From an uncultured Shimia sp. (GTDB lineage Bacteria; Pseudomonadota; Alphaproteobacteria; Rhodobacterales; Rhodobacteraceae): DNA of 64,000 bases. Numbering within the stretch: position 1 is the first letter of the stretch; each line of letters starts with the position of its first letter. The DNA is taken from assembly GCF_947498095.1 (NCBI RefSeq), contig NZ_CANMJE010000003.1, forward strand, positions 463,266 to 527,265. The letters run 5' to 3'. This document shows, piece after piece, positions 52,176 through 60,340 of this stretch. The translations under genes were made by a program, and so were the position numbers. The notes beneath the pieces are model-generated. The model saw only the letters and a list, made by a program, of their open reading frames with translations. It was not told the DNA's origin and made no database searches.

Positions 52176-52862
52176 GTGCCCCGCTTGAAACGTCTGATCC
52201 TTCCTTTGGTCTTTGGCATTATCGGTACAGCGATCCTTGCATCTCTGGGCAACTGGCAGGTGCGCCGGATGGCTGAGAAAGAGGCCTACCTTGCGGACAT
52301 CGATGCGCGACTGGGGGATGTTGCTGTGACCATCCCCGAGACCCTCGACCCTGTTGCGGATCGGTTTCTTGCGGCCCGCGCCGAAGGACGTTTTACACCT
52401 GACGAGTTGCACTTTCTGGTCAGCACCAAAGGTCTGGGGGCGGGCTATCGCATCGTGTCTGCCTTTGAGACCGAAACCGGTCGCCGGATTATGGTAGATC
52501 GCGGCTTTGTTGGTACACCGAACAAAGACGCGTCTCGCTACATCGGCCCCGCGACGGTCACAGGCAATCTGCATTGGCCAGATGAGCGCGACAGCTATAC
52601 GCCGGAAAATGACGTCGCTGGAAACATATGGTTTGCCCGTGACGTGCCGGTGATGGCCGAAGCCCTGCAAACCGAACCGATTCTGCTGATTGTCCGCGAG
52701 ATGTCTGAAAACGACCCGATTGTGACGCCGTTGCCGCTCGACAGTTCCGGAATTCCCAACGATCACTTGGAATATGTGGTCACTTGGTACGGTCTTGCGA
52801 TTGTCTGGGGGACCATGACGCTCTATTACCTGCGCCGACAGCGCAAAACCAAAAAGGCCTGA
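52176..52862 (+). CDS. SURF1-family oxidase assembly protein
   Basis: A 228-residue protein with an N-terminal helix (LILPLVFGIIGTAILASLGNWQVRRMAEKEAYL), a soluble loop domain and a C-terminal helix (HLEYVVTWYGLAIVWGTMTLYYLRRQRK). These are the two membrane spans and conserved ends of Surf1, which helps insert haem A into subunit I. The start codon is GTG at 52176. The ordinary motif GxxxTGxG region is represented by GRRIMVDRGFVG. It closes the oxidase block; thrC starts six bases later. Confidence 0.92.
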   Translation: MPRLKRLILPLVFGIIGTAILASLGNWQVRRMAEKEAYLADIDARLGDVAVTIPETLDPVADRFLAARAEGRFTPDELHFLVSTKGLGAGYRIVSAFETETGRRIMVDRGFVGTPNKDASRYIGPATVTGNLHWPDERDSYTPENDVAGNIWFARDVPVMAEALQTEPILLIVREMSENDPIVTPLPLDSSGIPNDHLEYVVTWYGLAIVWGTMTLYYLRRQRKTKKA

Positions 52863-52867
52863 GACCC

Positions 52868-54256
52868 GTGAAATACATCTCGACCCGTGGCAACGCCCCG
52901 GAGCTGACCTTCGAAGACGCCATGCTGACGGGCCTCGCCCGTGATGGTGGACTTTATGTTCCCGAGACTGTCCCGACCCTGTCCAAGGACGAGATCGCGG
53001 CCATGGCTGGGCTTTCGTACGAAGAGACAGCGTTCCGCGTGATGCGCCCCTTCGTAGGCGACGCCTTTAGTGATGACGAGTTCAAAGGCATCATTGCACG
53101 GGCCTATGCCGGGTTCCGCCATGATGCGCGTGCGCCGTTGGTGCAGTTGGGGTCAAACCATTTCCTGATGGAGTTGTTCCACGGTCCTACGCTGGCGTTC
53201 AAAGATTTTGCCATGCAGCTGATTGGTCAGCTGTTCCAGTTTTCGCTGGCCCGTCGCAATGAGCGCGTGACCATTGTTGGTGCGACTTCGGGTGACACCG
53301 GGTCAGCGGCCATTGAAGCCTTCCGTGGTCTCGACAATGTCGACGTCTTTATCCTGTTTCCGCATGGCCGTGTCTCGGACATCCAGCGCAAGCAGATGAC
53401 GACGCCTGAGGACGCCAATGTCCATGCCTTGGCGATGGATGGTGATTTCGATGATTGTCAGGCCAAGCTGAAAGACATGTTCAACGATTTCGAATTCCGT
53501 GACGGCGTTCGGCTCGCGGGCGTGAATTCGATCAACTGGGCGCGGGTGCTGGCGCAAGTTGTTTATTACTTCTCGACCGCCGTGTCGCTGGGTGCACCGG
53601 ATCGCAGCGTCAGTTTCACAGTGCCGACCGGCAACTTCGGTGACATCTTTGCGGGCTATATCGCCAAGAAAATGGGCCTGCCCATCGACCGTCTGGTGAT
53701 TGCCACCAACCAGAATGATATCCTGCACCGCACGATGGAAACCTCGGCCTATACCAAAGAGGGCGTGACCCCCTCGATCTCGCCGTCGATGGATATTCAG
53801 GTCTCTTCCAACTTTGAGCGCGCATTGTTTGACGCCTATGGGCGGGATGGAAATGCGGTGAGCCAGTTGATGGATGAACTGCAGGGTGGCGCCTTTGCGA
53901 TCAGTCAGGGTGCCATGCAGGCCCTGCGAGAAAGCTTTGACTCGGGCCGTGCCTCGGAAGAGGAAACCATGAACACAATCCGCGACGCATTTACCCGGAC
54001 CGGAGAAGTGCTTTGCCCCCATTCCGCTGTTGGGGTAAAGGTGGCCGACGATCATCTGGGCGCGTCCCCGATGATCACGCTGGCAACGGCGCACCCGGCC
54101 AAGTTCCCCGATGCGGTGGAGCAGGCCATGGGCGCTCGACCCGGCCTGCCACCGCATATGGCAGACATGATGGATAAACCCGAGCGTGTCACGCGGGTGC
54201 CCAATGATCTGGAGCATCTGAAGACCCTCATAAAAGAGCGGATCGCCGCACGTTGA
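52868..54256 (+). CDS. thrC: Threonine synthase
   Basis: PLP enzyme converting O-phosphohomoserine to threonine. The start is GTG at 52868, giving 462 residues beginning with KYISTRGNAPELTFEDAMLTGLARDGGLYVPE. The pyridoxal Lys112 lies in FHGPTLAFKDFAMQ; other motifs are GATSGDTGSAAIEAFR, VNSINWARVLAQVVYYF and PTGNFGDIFAGY. Its length is that of the long bacterial/yeast type. It begins six bases after surf1 and its stop shares bases with the following TTG start (TTGA). Confidence 0.96.
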   Translation: MKYISTRGNAPELTFEDAMLTGLARDGGLYVPETVPTLSKDEIAAMAGLSYEETAFRVMRPFVGDAFSDDEFKGIIARAYAGFRHDARAPLVQLGSNHFLMELFHGPTLAFKDFAMQLIGQLFQFSLARRNERVTIVGATSGDTGSAAIEAFRGLDNVDVFILFPHGRVSDIQRKQMTTPEDANVHALAMDGDFDDCQAKLKDMFNDFEFRDGVRLAGVNSINWARVLAQVVYYFSTAVSLGAPDRSVSFTVPTGNFGDIFAGYIAKKMGLPIDRLVIATNQNDILHRTMETSAYTKEGVTPSISPSMDIQVSSNFERALFDAYGRDGNAVSQLMDELQGGAFAISQGAMQALRESFDSGRASEEETMNTIRDAFTRTGEVLCPHSAVGVKVADDHLGASPMITLATAHPAKFPDAVEQAMGARPGLPPHMADMMDKPERVTRVPNDLEHLKTLIKERIAAR

Positions 54257-55515
54257 CGACACAAATTCACACGCTGCCTAACGGCTTTCGCATCGTGACC
54301 GAGCATATGCCCGGCCTCGAAAGCGCCTCTATCGGGATCTGGGTCAATGCAGGCGGGCGTCACGAGCGCCAGCCACAAAACGGTATTGCCCATTTCCTTG
54401 AGCACATGGCTTTCAAGGGCACCAAAAAGCGCAACGCTTTGGAGATTGCCGAGGCGATTGAAGATGTTGGCGGCTATATCAATGCCTACACCAGCCGCGA
54501 AGTGACCGCCTATTACGCCCGTATCCTAAAGGGCGATGTTGCGCTGGCGCTGGACGTAATTGGCGACATCGTGCTGAATCCGATCTTTGATGCCAACGAG
54601 ATTGAAATCGAACGGGGCGTGATCCTGCAGGAAATTGGCCAGTCGCTGGATACACCTGACGACGTGATTTTTGACTGGCTTCAGGAACGCGCCTATCCCG
54701 ACCAACCCATTGGGCGCACAATTCTTGGGGCCGAAGACCGTGTACGCGCCTTTGGCCGTGATGATCTCTCGGCGTTTGTGGCCGAACATTACCGCCCTGA
54801 CCGGATGATCCTGTCGGCAGCAGGTGGCGTGGATCATGATGAAATCGTCCGCATCGCCACTGAGATGTTTGGCGATATGCGCAGCGGCCCGACGCTTGCC
54901 GTGGACATTGCCCGGTTTCAGGGGGGCGAGTACCGCACGGAAAAAGCGCTGGAACAGGCGCACTTTGCTTTGGGGCTGGAAAGCCCAGACTACTGCGACC
55001 CCGAGATCTATACAGCCCAGATCTATTCCACGGCGCTGGGGGGCGGTATGTCGAGCCGCCTGTTTCAGGAAATCCGCGAAAAGCGCGGGCTGTGTTACTC
55101 GATCTACGCTCAGACCGGGGCTTATGCAGATACCGGCATGACCACGATCTATGCAGGCACGTCAGGCGATCAGATTGCCGATCTTGCCGAAATCACGATC
55201 GATGAGCTGAAGCGTGCCGCAGAAGATATGAACCCTTCGGAAATCGCCCGTGCCCGCACCCAGATGAAAGCGGGTATGCTAATGGGGCTGGAAAGCCCGT
55301 CCAGCCGCGCCGAACGACAAGCGCGCATGCTGGCGATTTGGGATCGTATTCCCAGCCTGTCAGAAACGGTTGAGCGTATTGATGGGGTCAGCGACGCGGA
55401 CGTGCGCCGCTTTGCCGAACATATGGCAGTAGTCGCCCGACCGGCCTTGGCACTTTATGGGCCGATTGAGGCAGCCCCTGCGCTGGAACGACTACAGGAG
55501 CGCCGCGCAGCCTGA
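54253..55515 (+). CDS. M16-family zinc peptidase (mitochondrial-processing-peptidase-like)
   Basis: A 420-residue peptidase starting with TTG inside the thrC stop (TTGA). The inverted zinc motif HFLEHM has His47, Glu50 and His51, followed by FKGTKKRNALEIAEAIEDVGGYINAYTSREVTAYYARILKGDV and the second-domain QIYSTALGGGMSSRLFQEIREKRGLCYSIYAQTGAYADTG. These are standard M16B peptidase features, related to PqqL and mitochondrial MPP beta. Its natural substrate is unknown. The stop overlaps the next ATG by one base. Confidence 0.92.
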   Translation: MTTQIHTLPNGFRIVTEHMPGLESASIGIWVNAGGRHERQPQNGIAHFLEHMAFKGTKKRNALEIAEAIEDVGGYINAYTSREVTAYYARILKGDVALALDVIGDIVLNPIFDANEIEIERGVILQEIGQSLDTPDDVIFDWLQERAYPDQPIGRTILGAEDRVRAFGRDDLSAFVAEHYRPDRMILSAAGGVDHDEIVRIATEMFGDMRSGPTLAVDIARFQGGEYRTEKALEQAHFALGLESPDYCDPEIYTAQIYSTALGGGMSSRLFQEIREKRGLCYSIYAQTGAYADTGMTTIYAGTSGDQIADLAEITIDELKRAAEDMNPSEIARARTQMKAGMLMGLESPSSRAERQARMLAIWDRIPSLSETVERIDGVSDADVRRFAEHMAVVARPALALYGPIEAAPALERLQERRAA

Positions 55516-56105
55516 TGTTGCTCTCTCGTCGGAAGATCCGGATTGAAACCGAGCGGCTGACATTGCGGCCGCCAATTCACTCCGATTTTCGCGACTGGGC
55601 GGCCCTGCGCAGTGAAAATGCCGACTTTCTGATCCCTTGGGAGCCTGCCTGGTCGGCGGATCACCTGACCCGAAAGAGTTTCACCAACCGGGTCTACTGG
55701 GCGCAGCGGTCAATCTCGAACGGCAATGCGATGCCGCTGTTCTTGACCCGCCGCCAAGATGACATGCTTTTGGGAGCGATCACGCTCGACAACATCCGCC
55801 GGGGGCCGGCGCAGTCTGGCACCTTGGGCTATTGGATCGCAGCCCCCTTTGCGCGGCAGGGCTATATGCGTGAAACGATCGAGGCTGTGGTGCATCATGC
55901 CTTTGCCCAGATGGATCTAAGCCGCATCGAAGCGGCCTGTTTGCCCGACAACGTGGCCTCTCGGGGCGTGCTGGAAAAGGCTGGTTTCAAATACGAAGGC
56001 GTGGCCCAGAGTTATTTGCAAATCAACGGCCGCTGGCGCACGCACGTCCTCTATGCGTCCCTGCGCAATGACCGACGCGGGCGCACGATGGTTGGACAGG
56101 CCTGA
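55515..56105 (+). CDS. GNAT-family acetyltransferase (RimJ-like)
   Basis: A 196-residue N-acetyltransferase. The acetyl-CoA binding region is GTLGYWIAAPFARQGYMRETIEAVVHHAFAQMDLSRIEAACLPDNVASRGVLEKAGFKYEGVAQSYLQINGRWRTHVLYASL, the pattern of RimJ/RimL ribosomal-protein N-terminal acetyltransferases. An N-terminal RIETERLTLRPP strand is typical. The substrate may be ribosomal protein S5 or another N-terminus, but this is inferred only from family resemblance. It overlaps the preceding peptidase stop by one base and yjbQ follows after five bases. Confidence 0.9.
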   Translation: MLLSRRKIRIETERLTLRPPIHSDFRDWAALRSENADFLIPWEPAWSADHLTRKSFTNRVYWAQRSISNGNAMPLFLTRRQDDMLLGAITLDNIRRGPAQSGTLGYWIAAPFARQGYMRETIEAVVHHAFAQMDLSRIEAACLPDNVASRGVLEKAGFKYEGVAQSYLQINGRWRTHVLYASLRNDRRGRTMVGQA

Positions 56106-56110
56106 AGCCC

Positions 56111-56530
56111 ATGCAGACCGAGTTTTCCATTCAAACGAACGGGCAGGGGCTTTATGAATTTACCGGCGAGGTCACGCGTTGGGTGCAAGGCAATGGTCAG
56201 GTAGATGGGTTGTTGACGCTGTTCGTGCGCCACACGTCCTGCAGCCTTTTGATCCAAGAGAACGCCGATCCCGAAGTGCAGACCGACTTGCGAAATTTCT
56301 TTCACAGGCTGGTTCCGCCAACCACTGATCCGTCAATGTCTTACCTGACCCACACCTACGAAGGCCCGGACGACATGCCGGCCCACATCAAGGCGGCGAT
56401 GATGCCCGTTAGCCTGACTATCCCGGTCTCGGGGGGGCGGCCTGTTTTAGGCACTTGGCAAGGGATTTACTTGTTTGAACACAGAAATGCGCCGCTCACG
56501 AGGCGTGTAGCGGCGCATCATTCTGCATGA
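56111..56530 (+). CDS. YjbQ family secondary thiamine-phosphate synthase-like protein
   Basis: This 139-residue protein matches the YjbQ/UPF0047 family: FTGEVTRWVQGNGQVDGLLTLFVRHTSCSLLIQENADPEVQTDLRNFFHRLVPPTTDPSMSYLTHTYEGPDDMPAHIKAAMMPVSLTIPVSGGRPVLGTWQGIYLFEHRNAP. Some members show secondary thiamine-phosphate synthase activity in vivo. The last codons coincide with a 10-base inverted repeat (56487-56518), so the C-terminus (LTRRVAAHHSA) may be shaped by a stem. It ends the thrC-M16-GNAT-YjbQ string. Confidence 0.9.
   Translation: MQTEFSIQTNGQGLYEFTGEVTRWVQGNGQVDGLLTLFVRHTSCSLLIQENADPEVQTDLRNFFHRLVPPTTDPSMSYLTHTYEGPDDMPAHIKAAMMPVSLTIPVSGGRPVLGTWQGIYLFEHRNAPLTRRVAAHHSA
56487..56518 (+). terminator. 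Hairpin overlapping the 3' end of the YjbQ gene
   Basis: ATGCGCCGCT (56487-56496) pairs perfectly with AGCGGCGCAT (56509-56518) within the last 44 bases of the coding region. No long T run follows, so termination is uncertain; a partial transcript end is possible. Confidence 0.5.
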
Positions 56531-56715
56531 ATTGAAGTGTTCTTTCGAAGCGCTTCTGGAAGTCTTTGGAGGAAACTTCTTAAGTCATAGATGGGGCCTG
56601 AAACGCGATTACAACAGGGGGAACAATAATAAAATTTCCCCGTGACATAGTGAATCGCCCATCTTGCGGTCGAAATTCCCCTCTACCCAAACTGTTGAGG
56701 CCGTCCTATAGTGCC

Positions 56716-56724
56716 TGTGGATAA
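56716..56724 (-). promoter_or_regulatory. Perfect DnaA-box sequence upstream of nrdR
   Basis: TGTGGATAA at 56716-56724 is the complement of TTATCCACA, a consensus DnaA box, 54 bases upstream of the nrdR ATG. A single nine-base match is expected about once every two windows of this size, so chance is possible. Confidence 0.3.
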
Positions 56725-56778
56725 GTTGGGAACCCACCCAACTGCCAGAGGCAGAGAAGAACATAAGGGGATAGGCCA

Positions 56779-57246
56779 ATGCGCTGCCCGTTTTGCGGAA
56801 ATATCGACACTCAGGTTAAGGACTCGCGTCCTGCCGAAGATCACGTTTCAATCCGTCGACGCCGGTTTTGTCCGGCCTGTGGCGGACGTTTCACAACCTA
56901 TGAACGCGTCCAATTGCGCGACCTGGTCGTGGTAAAGTCCAATGGCCGCCGCGAAGACTTTGATCGCGATAAGCTTGAACGCTCTATTCGTATCTCGATG
57001 CAAAAGCGTCCGGTTGAGCCAGAGCGCATTGACCAGATGATTTCGGGTATTGTTCGGCGTCTGGAAAGTATGGGAGAGACAGATATCCCGTCCACGACAA
57101 TCGGCGAGATTGTTATGGAAGCTCTGGCCCGCATAGATACCGTAGCCTATGTAAGGTTTGCCAGCGTTTACAAGAACTTCCAGGCAGCAGATGACTTTGA
57201 CAAGTTTGTCTCGGAACTGCGCCCCGACGCTCAGCCGGAAGAATAA
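56779..57246 (+). CDS. nrdR: NrdR, ATP-cone repressor of ribonucleotide reductase genes
   Basis: A 155-residue regulator. The zinc ribbon uses Cys3, Cys6, Cys31 and Cys34 ([38 protein letters not shown]), followed by an ATP-cone ([91 protein letters not shown]). NrdR senses ATP/dATP and represses nrd genes. The 248-base gap before it contains a stretch with a DnaA-box-like sequence. It is followed by ribD. Confidence 0.97.
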   Translation: MRCPFCGNIDTQVKDSRPAEDHVSIRRRRFCPACGGRFTTYERVQLRDLVVVKSNGRREDFDRDKLERSIRISMQKRPVEPERIDQMISGIVRRLESMGETDIPSTTIGEIVMEALARIDTVAYVRFASVYKNFQAADDFDKFVSELRPDAQPEE

Positions 57247-57266
57247 CCCTGTCTGACACGCGCTAT

Positions 57267-58334
57267 ATGGCGCTGGCCCTGACGCTTGGTCGTCGGGGTC
57301 AGGGCAATACGTGGCCCAACCCGGCGGTGGGCTGTGTCATCGTGCAAGGTGGACAGATTGTCGGGCGTGGCTGGACCCAACCGGGCGGGCGGCCTCACGC
57401 TGAGACCGAGGCGCTCGCGCAAGCAGGAGACGCCGCACGCGGAGCCACCGCCTATGTCACTCTCGAACCTTGCGCCCATCACGGGCAGACGCCTCCCTGT
57501 GCAGAGGCGCTGATTGCGGCTGGTGTGGCACGGGTTGTTGTGGCGGTTGAAGACAGTGACAGCCGCGTCGCCAGGCAGGGGCTCGAGATGTTGCGAGCGG
57601 CCGGCATTGCGGTGACGATGGGGGTCATGGCTGATGAGGCCGCACAAGACTTGCAGGGGTTTTTCCTAAGAACTGATCTTGGTCGTCCCTTTCTGACCCT
57701 GAAACTGGCTGAGAGCCTTGATGGACGGATTGCCACTGCGACCGGAGAAAGCCAGTGGATCACTGGCCCAAAGTCACGGCGCCTGGTTCATGCCATGCGC
57801 GCACGTCACGACGCGGTCATGGTCGGCGGAGGCACGGCGCGCGCAGATGATCCGTCCTTGACGGTGCGTGACCTTGGTGTCGCTCATCAGCCCGTGCGTA
57901 TTGTGGTGTCGCGGCGGTTGGACTTGCCATTGATGGGGGTTCTGGCCCGAACCGCCAAAGAGATACCGGTCTGGATTGCGCATGGGCGTGATGCCGACCC
58001 GATGTTGATCGACACCTGGCGCGATCTGGGCGCCGTTTTGTTGCCTTGTGATCTTGAAGGTGTTCACCTTTCTCCAGTGTCGGTTTTGCAGGCGCTCGGC
58101 GGGCAGGGGCTGACACGGGTGTTTTGCGAAGGCGGCGGGGCGCTTGCCGCGTCTTTGCTGGCGTCCGACCTTGTGGACGAACTGGTGACGTTTCAGGCCG
58201 GTCTGGCGCTGGGCGCTGAAGGCTATCCGGCGATTGGGGCTATGGGGGTTGAACGCCTTGCATCTGCGCCGCGGTTCCGTCTGCTCGAGCACCAAATGGT
58301 CGGGGATGATTTGATGGCAGTCTGGCGTCGTTAA
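57267..58334 (+). CDS. ribD: RibD, riboflavin deaminase/reductase
   Basis: Bifunctional enzyme for two early steps of riboflavin synthesis. The deaminase domain has zinc ligands His44 (HAETEAL, Glu46 catalytic), Cys69 and Cys78 (PCAHHGQTPPC). The reductase domain includes LKLAESLDGRIATATGESQWITGPKSRRLVHAMRARHDAVMVGGGTARADDPSLTVR and FCEGGGALAASLL. The ATG at 57267 lacks a ribosome site; homologous proteins usually begin a few residues earlier, and CTG at 57249 (giving M/L-SDTRYMALAL) with GGAAG upstream may be the true start. It abuts the kpsC-like gene on the other strand. Confidence 0.95.
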   Translation: MALALTLGRRGQGNTWPNPAVGCVIVQGGQIVGRGWTQPGGRPHAETEALAQAGDAARGATAYVTLEPCAHHGQTPPCAEALIAAGVARVVVAVEDSDSRVARQGLEMLRAAGIAVTMGVMADEAAQDLQGFFLRTDLGRPFLTLKLAESLDGRIATATGESQWITGPKSRRLVHAMRARHDAVMVGGGTARADDPSLTVRDLGVAHQPVRIVVSRRLDLPLMGVLARTAKEIPVWIAHGRDADPMLIDTWRDLGAVLLPCDLEGVHLSPVSVLQALGGQGLTRVFCEGGGALAASLLASDLVDELVTFQAGLALGAEGYPAIGAMGVERLASAPRFRLLEHQMVGDDLMAVWRR

Positions 58335-60340
58335 GACCGACGCCAGATTCCGCTGTAACTCGCGAAAACCCCTTGAAGTTTGGCCAAGAGGCGCGTCCCA
58401 AAGTGAGGATGTGAAATGTCCCCATTGGACAAACGTTCCAGCGCGATCTCGACGGGGCAAGGCAAGCCTGTTTTTGGATCAAGATATCGCGGATAGTCGA
58501 TCAAAGACGCATGTACGAGGCCCTCGAGTGACGGTTCCGCCGCCCGCCGCGCCGGGGTGCGGCCTCGGTCATCGGTTAGCCCCCAACCGGCATAAAACGG
58601 TGCACCAAAGGTGACGACCCGTTTGCCGCGCAGCAAGGCCTCGAACCCTGTGCCGGAGGTCATGGTCCAAACCTCATCAACCTGTTCCAGTAACGCGGCC
58701 ATATCGCACTCGGTTATGACTATATCAGCGATGTTTTCACTGTCTTCCACCGAGCCCACACGCAGCCCGGCAACCACGTCCGGGTGGGGCTTGTAGATGA
58801 CCAGCGCGTCAGGGTTTTCATCGCGCACCAACTGCAGCAACGCGCGGTTGCTGCGGAGTTCAGGGCTGCCTTTCAAAATCGACGCATCATCTTCAACTTG
58901 ACCCGGTACAAGAATGCGCCGTCCGGTCGGAAGATCAGGCAAAGTGCCGCCAAGATTGTATTTACTAACGCCCAGCTTTCGCAGCGCCATGATGAGTTTT
59001 TCAACACGCAGCTTTTGGTCTTCGCGCAACTCGGCTCGTTGCGCGATCAGCCGTTCAAGGCGGCTTTCGCCACTGGGATCGTAGTAAATTCCAAGATCGT
59101 CCAAGACCAGCGACAGGGGAGGGACCAGTTGGGCGCCCAACCCACGGGACCGCAGGAAGCCGTCTTCGCATATTTGCGCGTCTGCGGGTCCGTCTTTCTG
59201 TCCCCAAACCATGTTGGGGTGATCTCGTTTTGCTTTTTCGAATTTCACAGGCTGCACTAAGCCGAAAAACTGTTGCAGGTGGCGGCGTTTCCACAGCCGC
59301 ATGCCAAAGGCACGCCATCCGCGCCTGTCGTCACGCCAAGCGCGGGCCTGCGCCTCAAGCGTGTCGATCACCCTTTCAAGCGTGGCTGGGCCATCGAGAT
59401 ACGGATCATACCATGTCGGATAGAGGATCATTGCCGCGACAAACAATTGCGCGCGGGTCAGGATGCGTTGTCGCCTTGGCACGGGGCGTTCGTCGACCGT
59501 CAGGCCCCAGCCAGCATAGAACGGTTGTCCAAAGATGCGGGGCTTGTGACCGGCAAAGATCGCCTCGAACCCCATCTGCGACGAGACGGTGTAGACCCCA
59601 ACGGCGCCCTCAAACAAAGTCCAGGGCGAATAGGGTTCAGTACAGAGCTTTACCCGGTCCGTCTCATCTGTCTCTGAGTAATACCCCTGACGGTGGCCTT
59701 GGGTTGTTTCTGGATGTGTCTTGATCAGAACACGGCAACCTGGGTTTTCTTCCTGCGCCATGACCAGCATCTCACGAAACTCAGGGTCATCCGCGCCAGA
59801 TGCGGTTACTGAGGCATCCCCGCGGGTCTGATCAATCACCAGCACATAGCCCGGATCCGGCGGTAGCAGTGAGGGATCGTTGGCGGCGTACTTCGACAGA
59901 TGCGCCTCTTTCAATCGCGCGATGGCTCCGCGCGCCCGGTTGAGAAGCGCACTGTCATCCAGCGGGTGCGTGGCTAAGAGGTCTTCGAGGTCTGACGTGC
60001 GACTGGGGTCAAAATGCGGTGCTTTGCGATCAAGGAACAAACCCAAAGGGGCCTCACCCGCTTCTCGGCCCGGGTGCAATGAGCGCAAAAACGCATCCTC
60101 GACATAGACAATGTCAGCGCCGGTCAGGTCTGAAACGGCCGCGCCCCGTCCCGACGTAGGGCTTTGCCCCCAAACAGCAATCAGGTCATCAGGGCCCGGT
60201 TTGCCAAAGCCCACCTGATATCCGGCCAGCCGCAGTATGCGTTTGACCCGCGCTTGCGTAAAAAAACCTCCATTAAAGGCAAAAAGCCGCCGGAGACCCT
60301 GGTCTCCGGCGGCTTCATTGTTCGTTTTGCTGCTGATCAA
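58331..60340 (-). CDS. KpsC-like capsular polysaccharide export / Kdo-linker glycosyltransferase
   Basis: The 669-residue protein is a two-repeat KpsC. Both halves share the capsule-synthesis pattern: VIDQTRGDASV...VLIKTHPET...YTVSSQMGFEAIFAGHKPRIFGQPFYAGWGLTVDE and VPGQVEDDASIL...VIYKPHPDV...WTMTSGTGFEALLRGKRVVTFGAPFYAGWGLTDDR. KpsC adds the beta-Kdo linker that anchors group 2-type capsules to lipid. The apparent start is TTG at 60340, sharing bases with the preceding stop (TTGA). A terminator-like hairpin lies in codons 9-20. The 3' end overlaps the ribD stop. Confidence 0.9.
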   Translation of the reverse strand: MISSKTNNEAAGDQGLRRLFAFNGGFFTQARVKRILRLAGYQVGFGKPGPDDLIAVWGQSPTSGRGAAVSDLTGADIVYVEDAFLRSLHPGREAGEAPLGLFLDRKAPHFDPSRTSDLEDLLATHPLDDSALLNRARGAIARLKEAHLSKYAANDPSLLPPDPGYVLVIDQTRGDASVTASGADDPEFREMLVMAQEENPGCRVLIKTHPETTQGHRQGYYSETDETDRVKLCTEPYSPWTLFEGAVGVYTVSSQMGFEAIFAGHKPRIFGQPFYAGWGLTVDERPVPRRQRILTRAQLFVAAMILYPTWYDPYLDGPATLERVIDTLEAQARAWRDDRRGWRAFGMRLWKRRHLQQFFGLVQPVKFEKAKRDHPNMVWGQKDGPADAQICEDGFLRSRGLGAQLVPPLSLVLDDLGIYYDPSGESRLERLIAQRAELREDQKLRVEKLIMALRKLGVSKYNLGGTLPDLPTGRRILVPGQVEDDASILKGSPELRSNRALLQLVRDENPDALVIYKPHPDVVAGLRVGSVEDSENIADIVITECDMAALLEQVDEVWTMTSGTGFEALLRGKRVVTFGAPFYAGWGLTDDRGRTPARRAAEPSLEGLVHASLIDYPRYLDPKTGLPCPVEIALERLSNGDISHPHFGTRLLAKLQGVFASYSGIWRRS
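60281..60315 (-). terminator. Terminator-like hairpin inside the first codons of the kpsC-like gene
   Basis: On the minus strand AAGCCGCCGGAGACC (60301-60315) and GGTCTCCGGCGGCTT (60284-60298) are perfect 15-base arms with only two bases between them, followed by TTTTT (60285-60281). It lies 22 bases past the stop of the upstream export gene and about 25 bases inside the kpsC frame, so it could attenuate transcription into kpsC. Confidence 0.8.

Noticed and set aside
56716..56724. DnaA box as evidence of a replication origin near nrdR
   Set aside because: Only one perfect box was seen, with no AT-rich unwinding region or additional boxes, and no dnaA, parAB or hemE neighbours. It is kept only as a low-confidence site.
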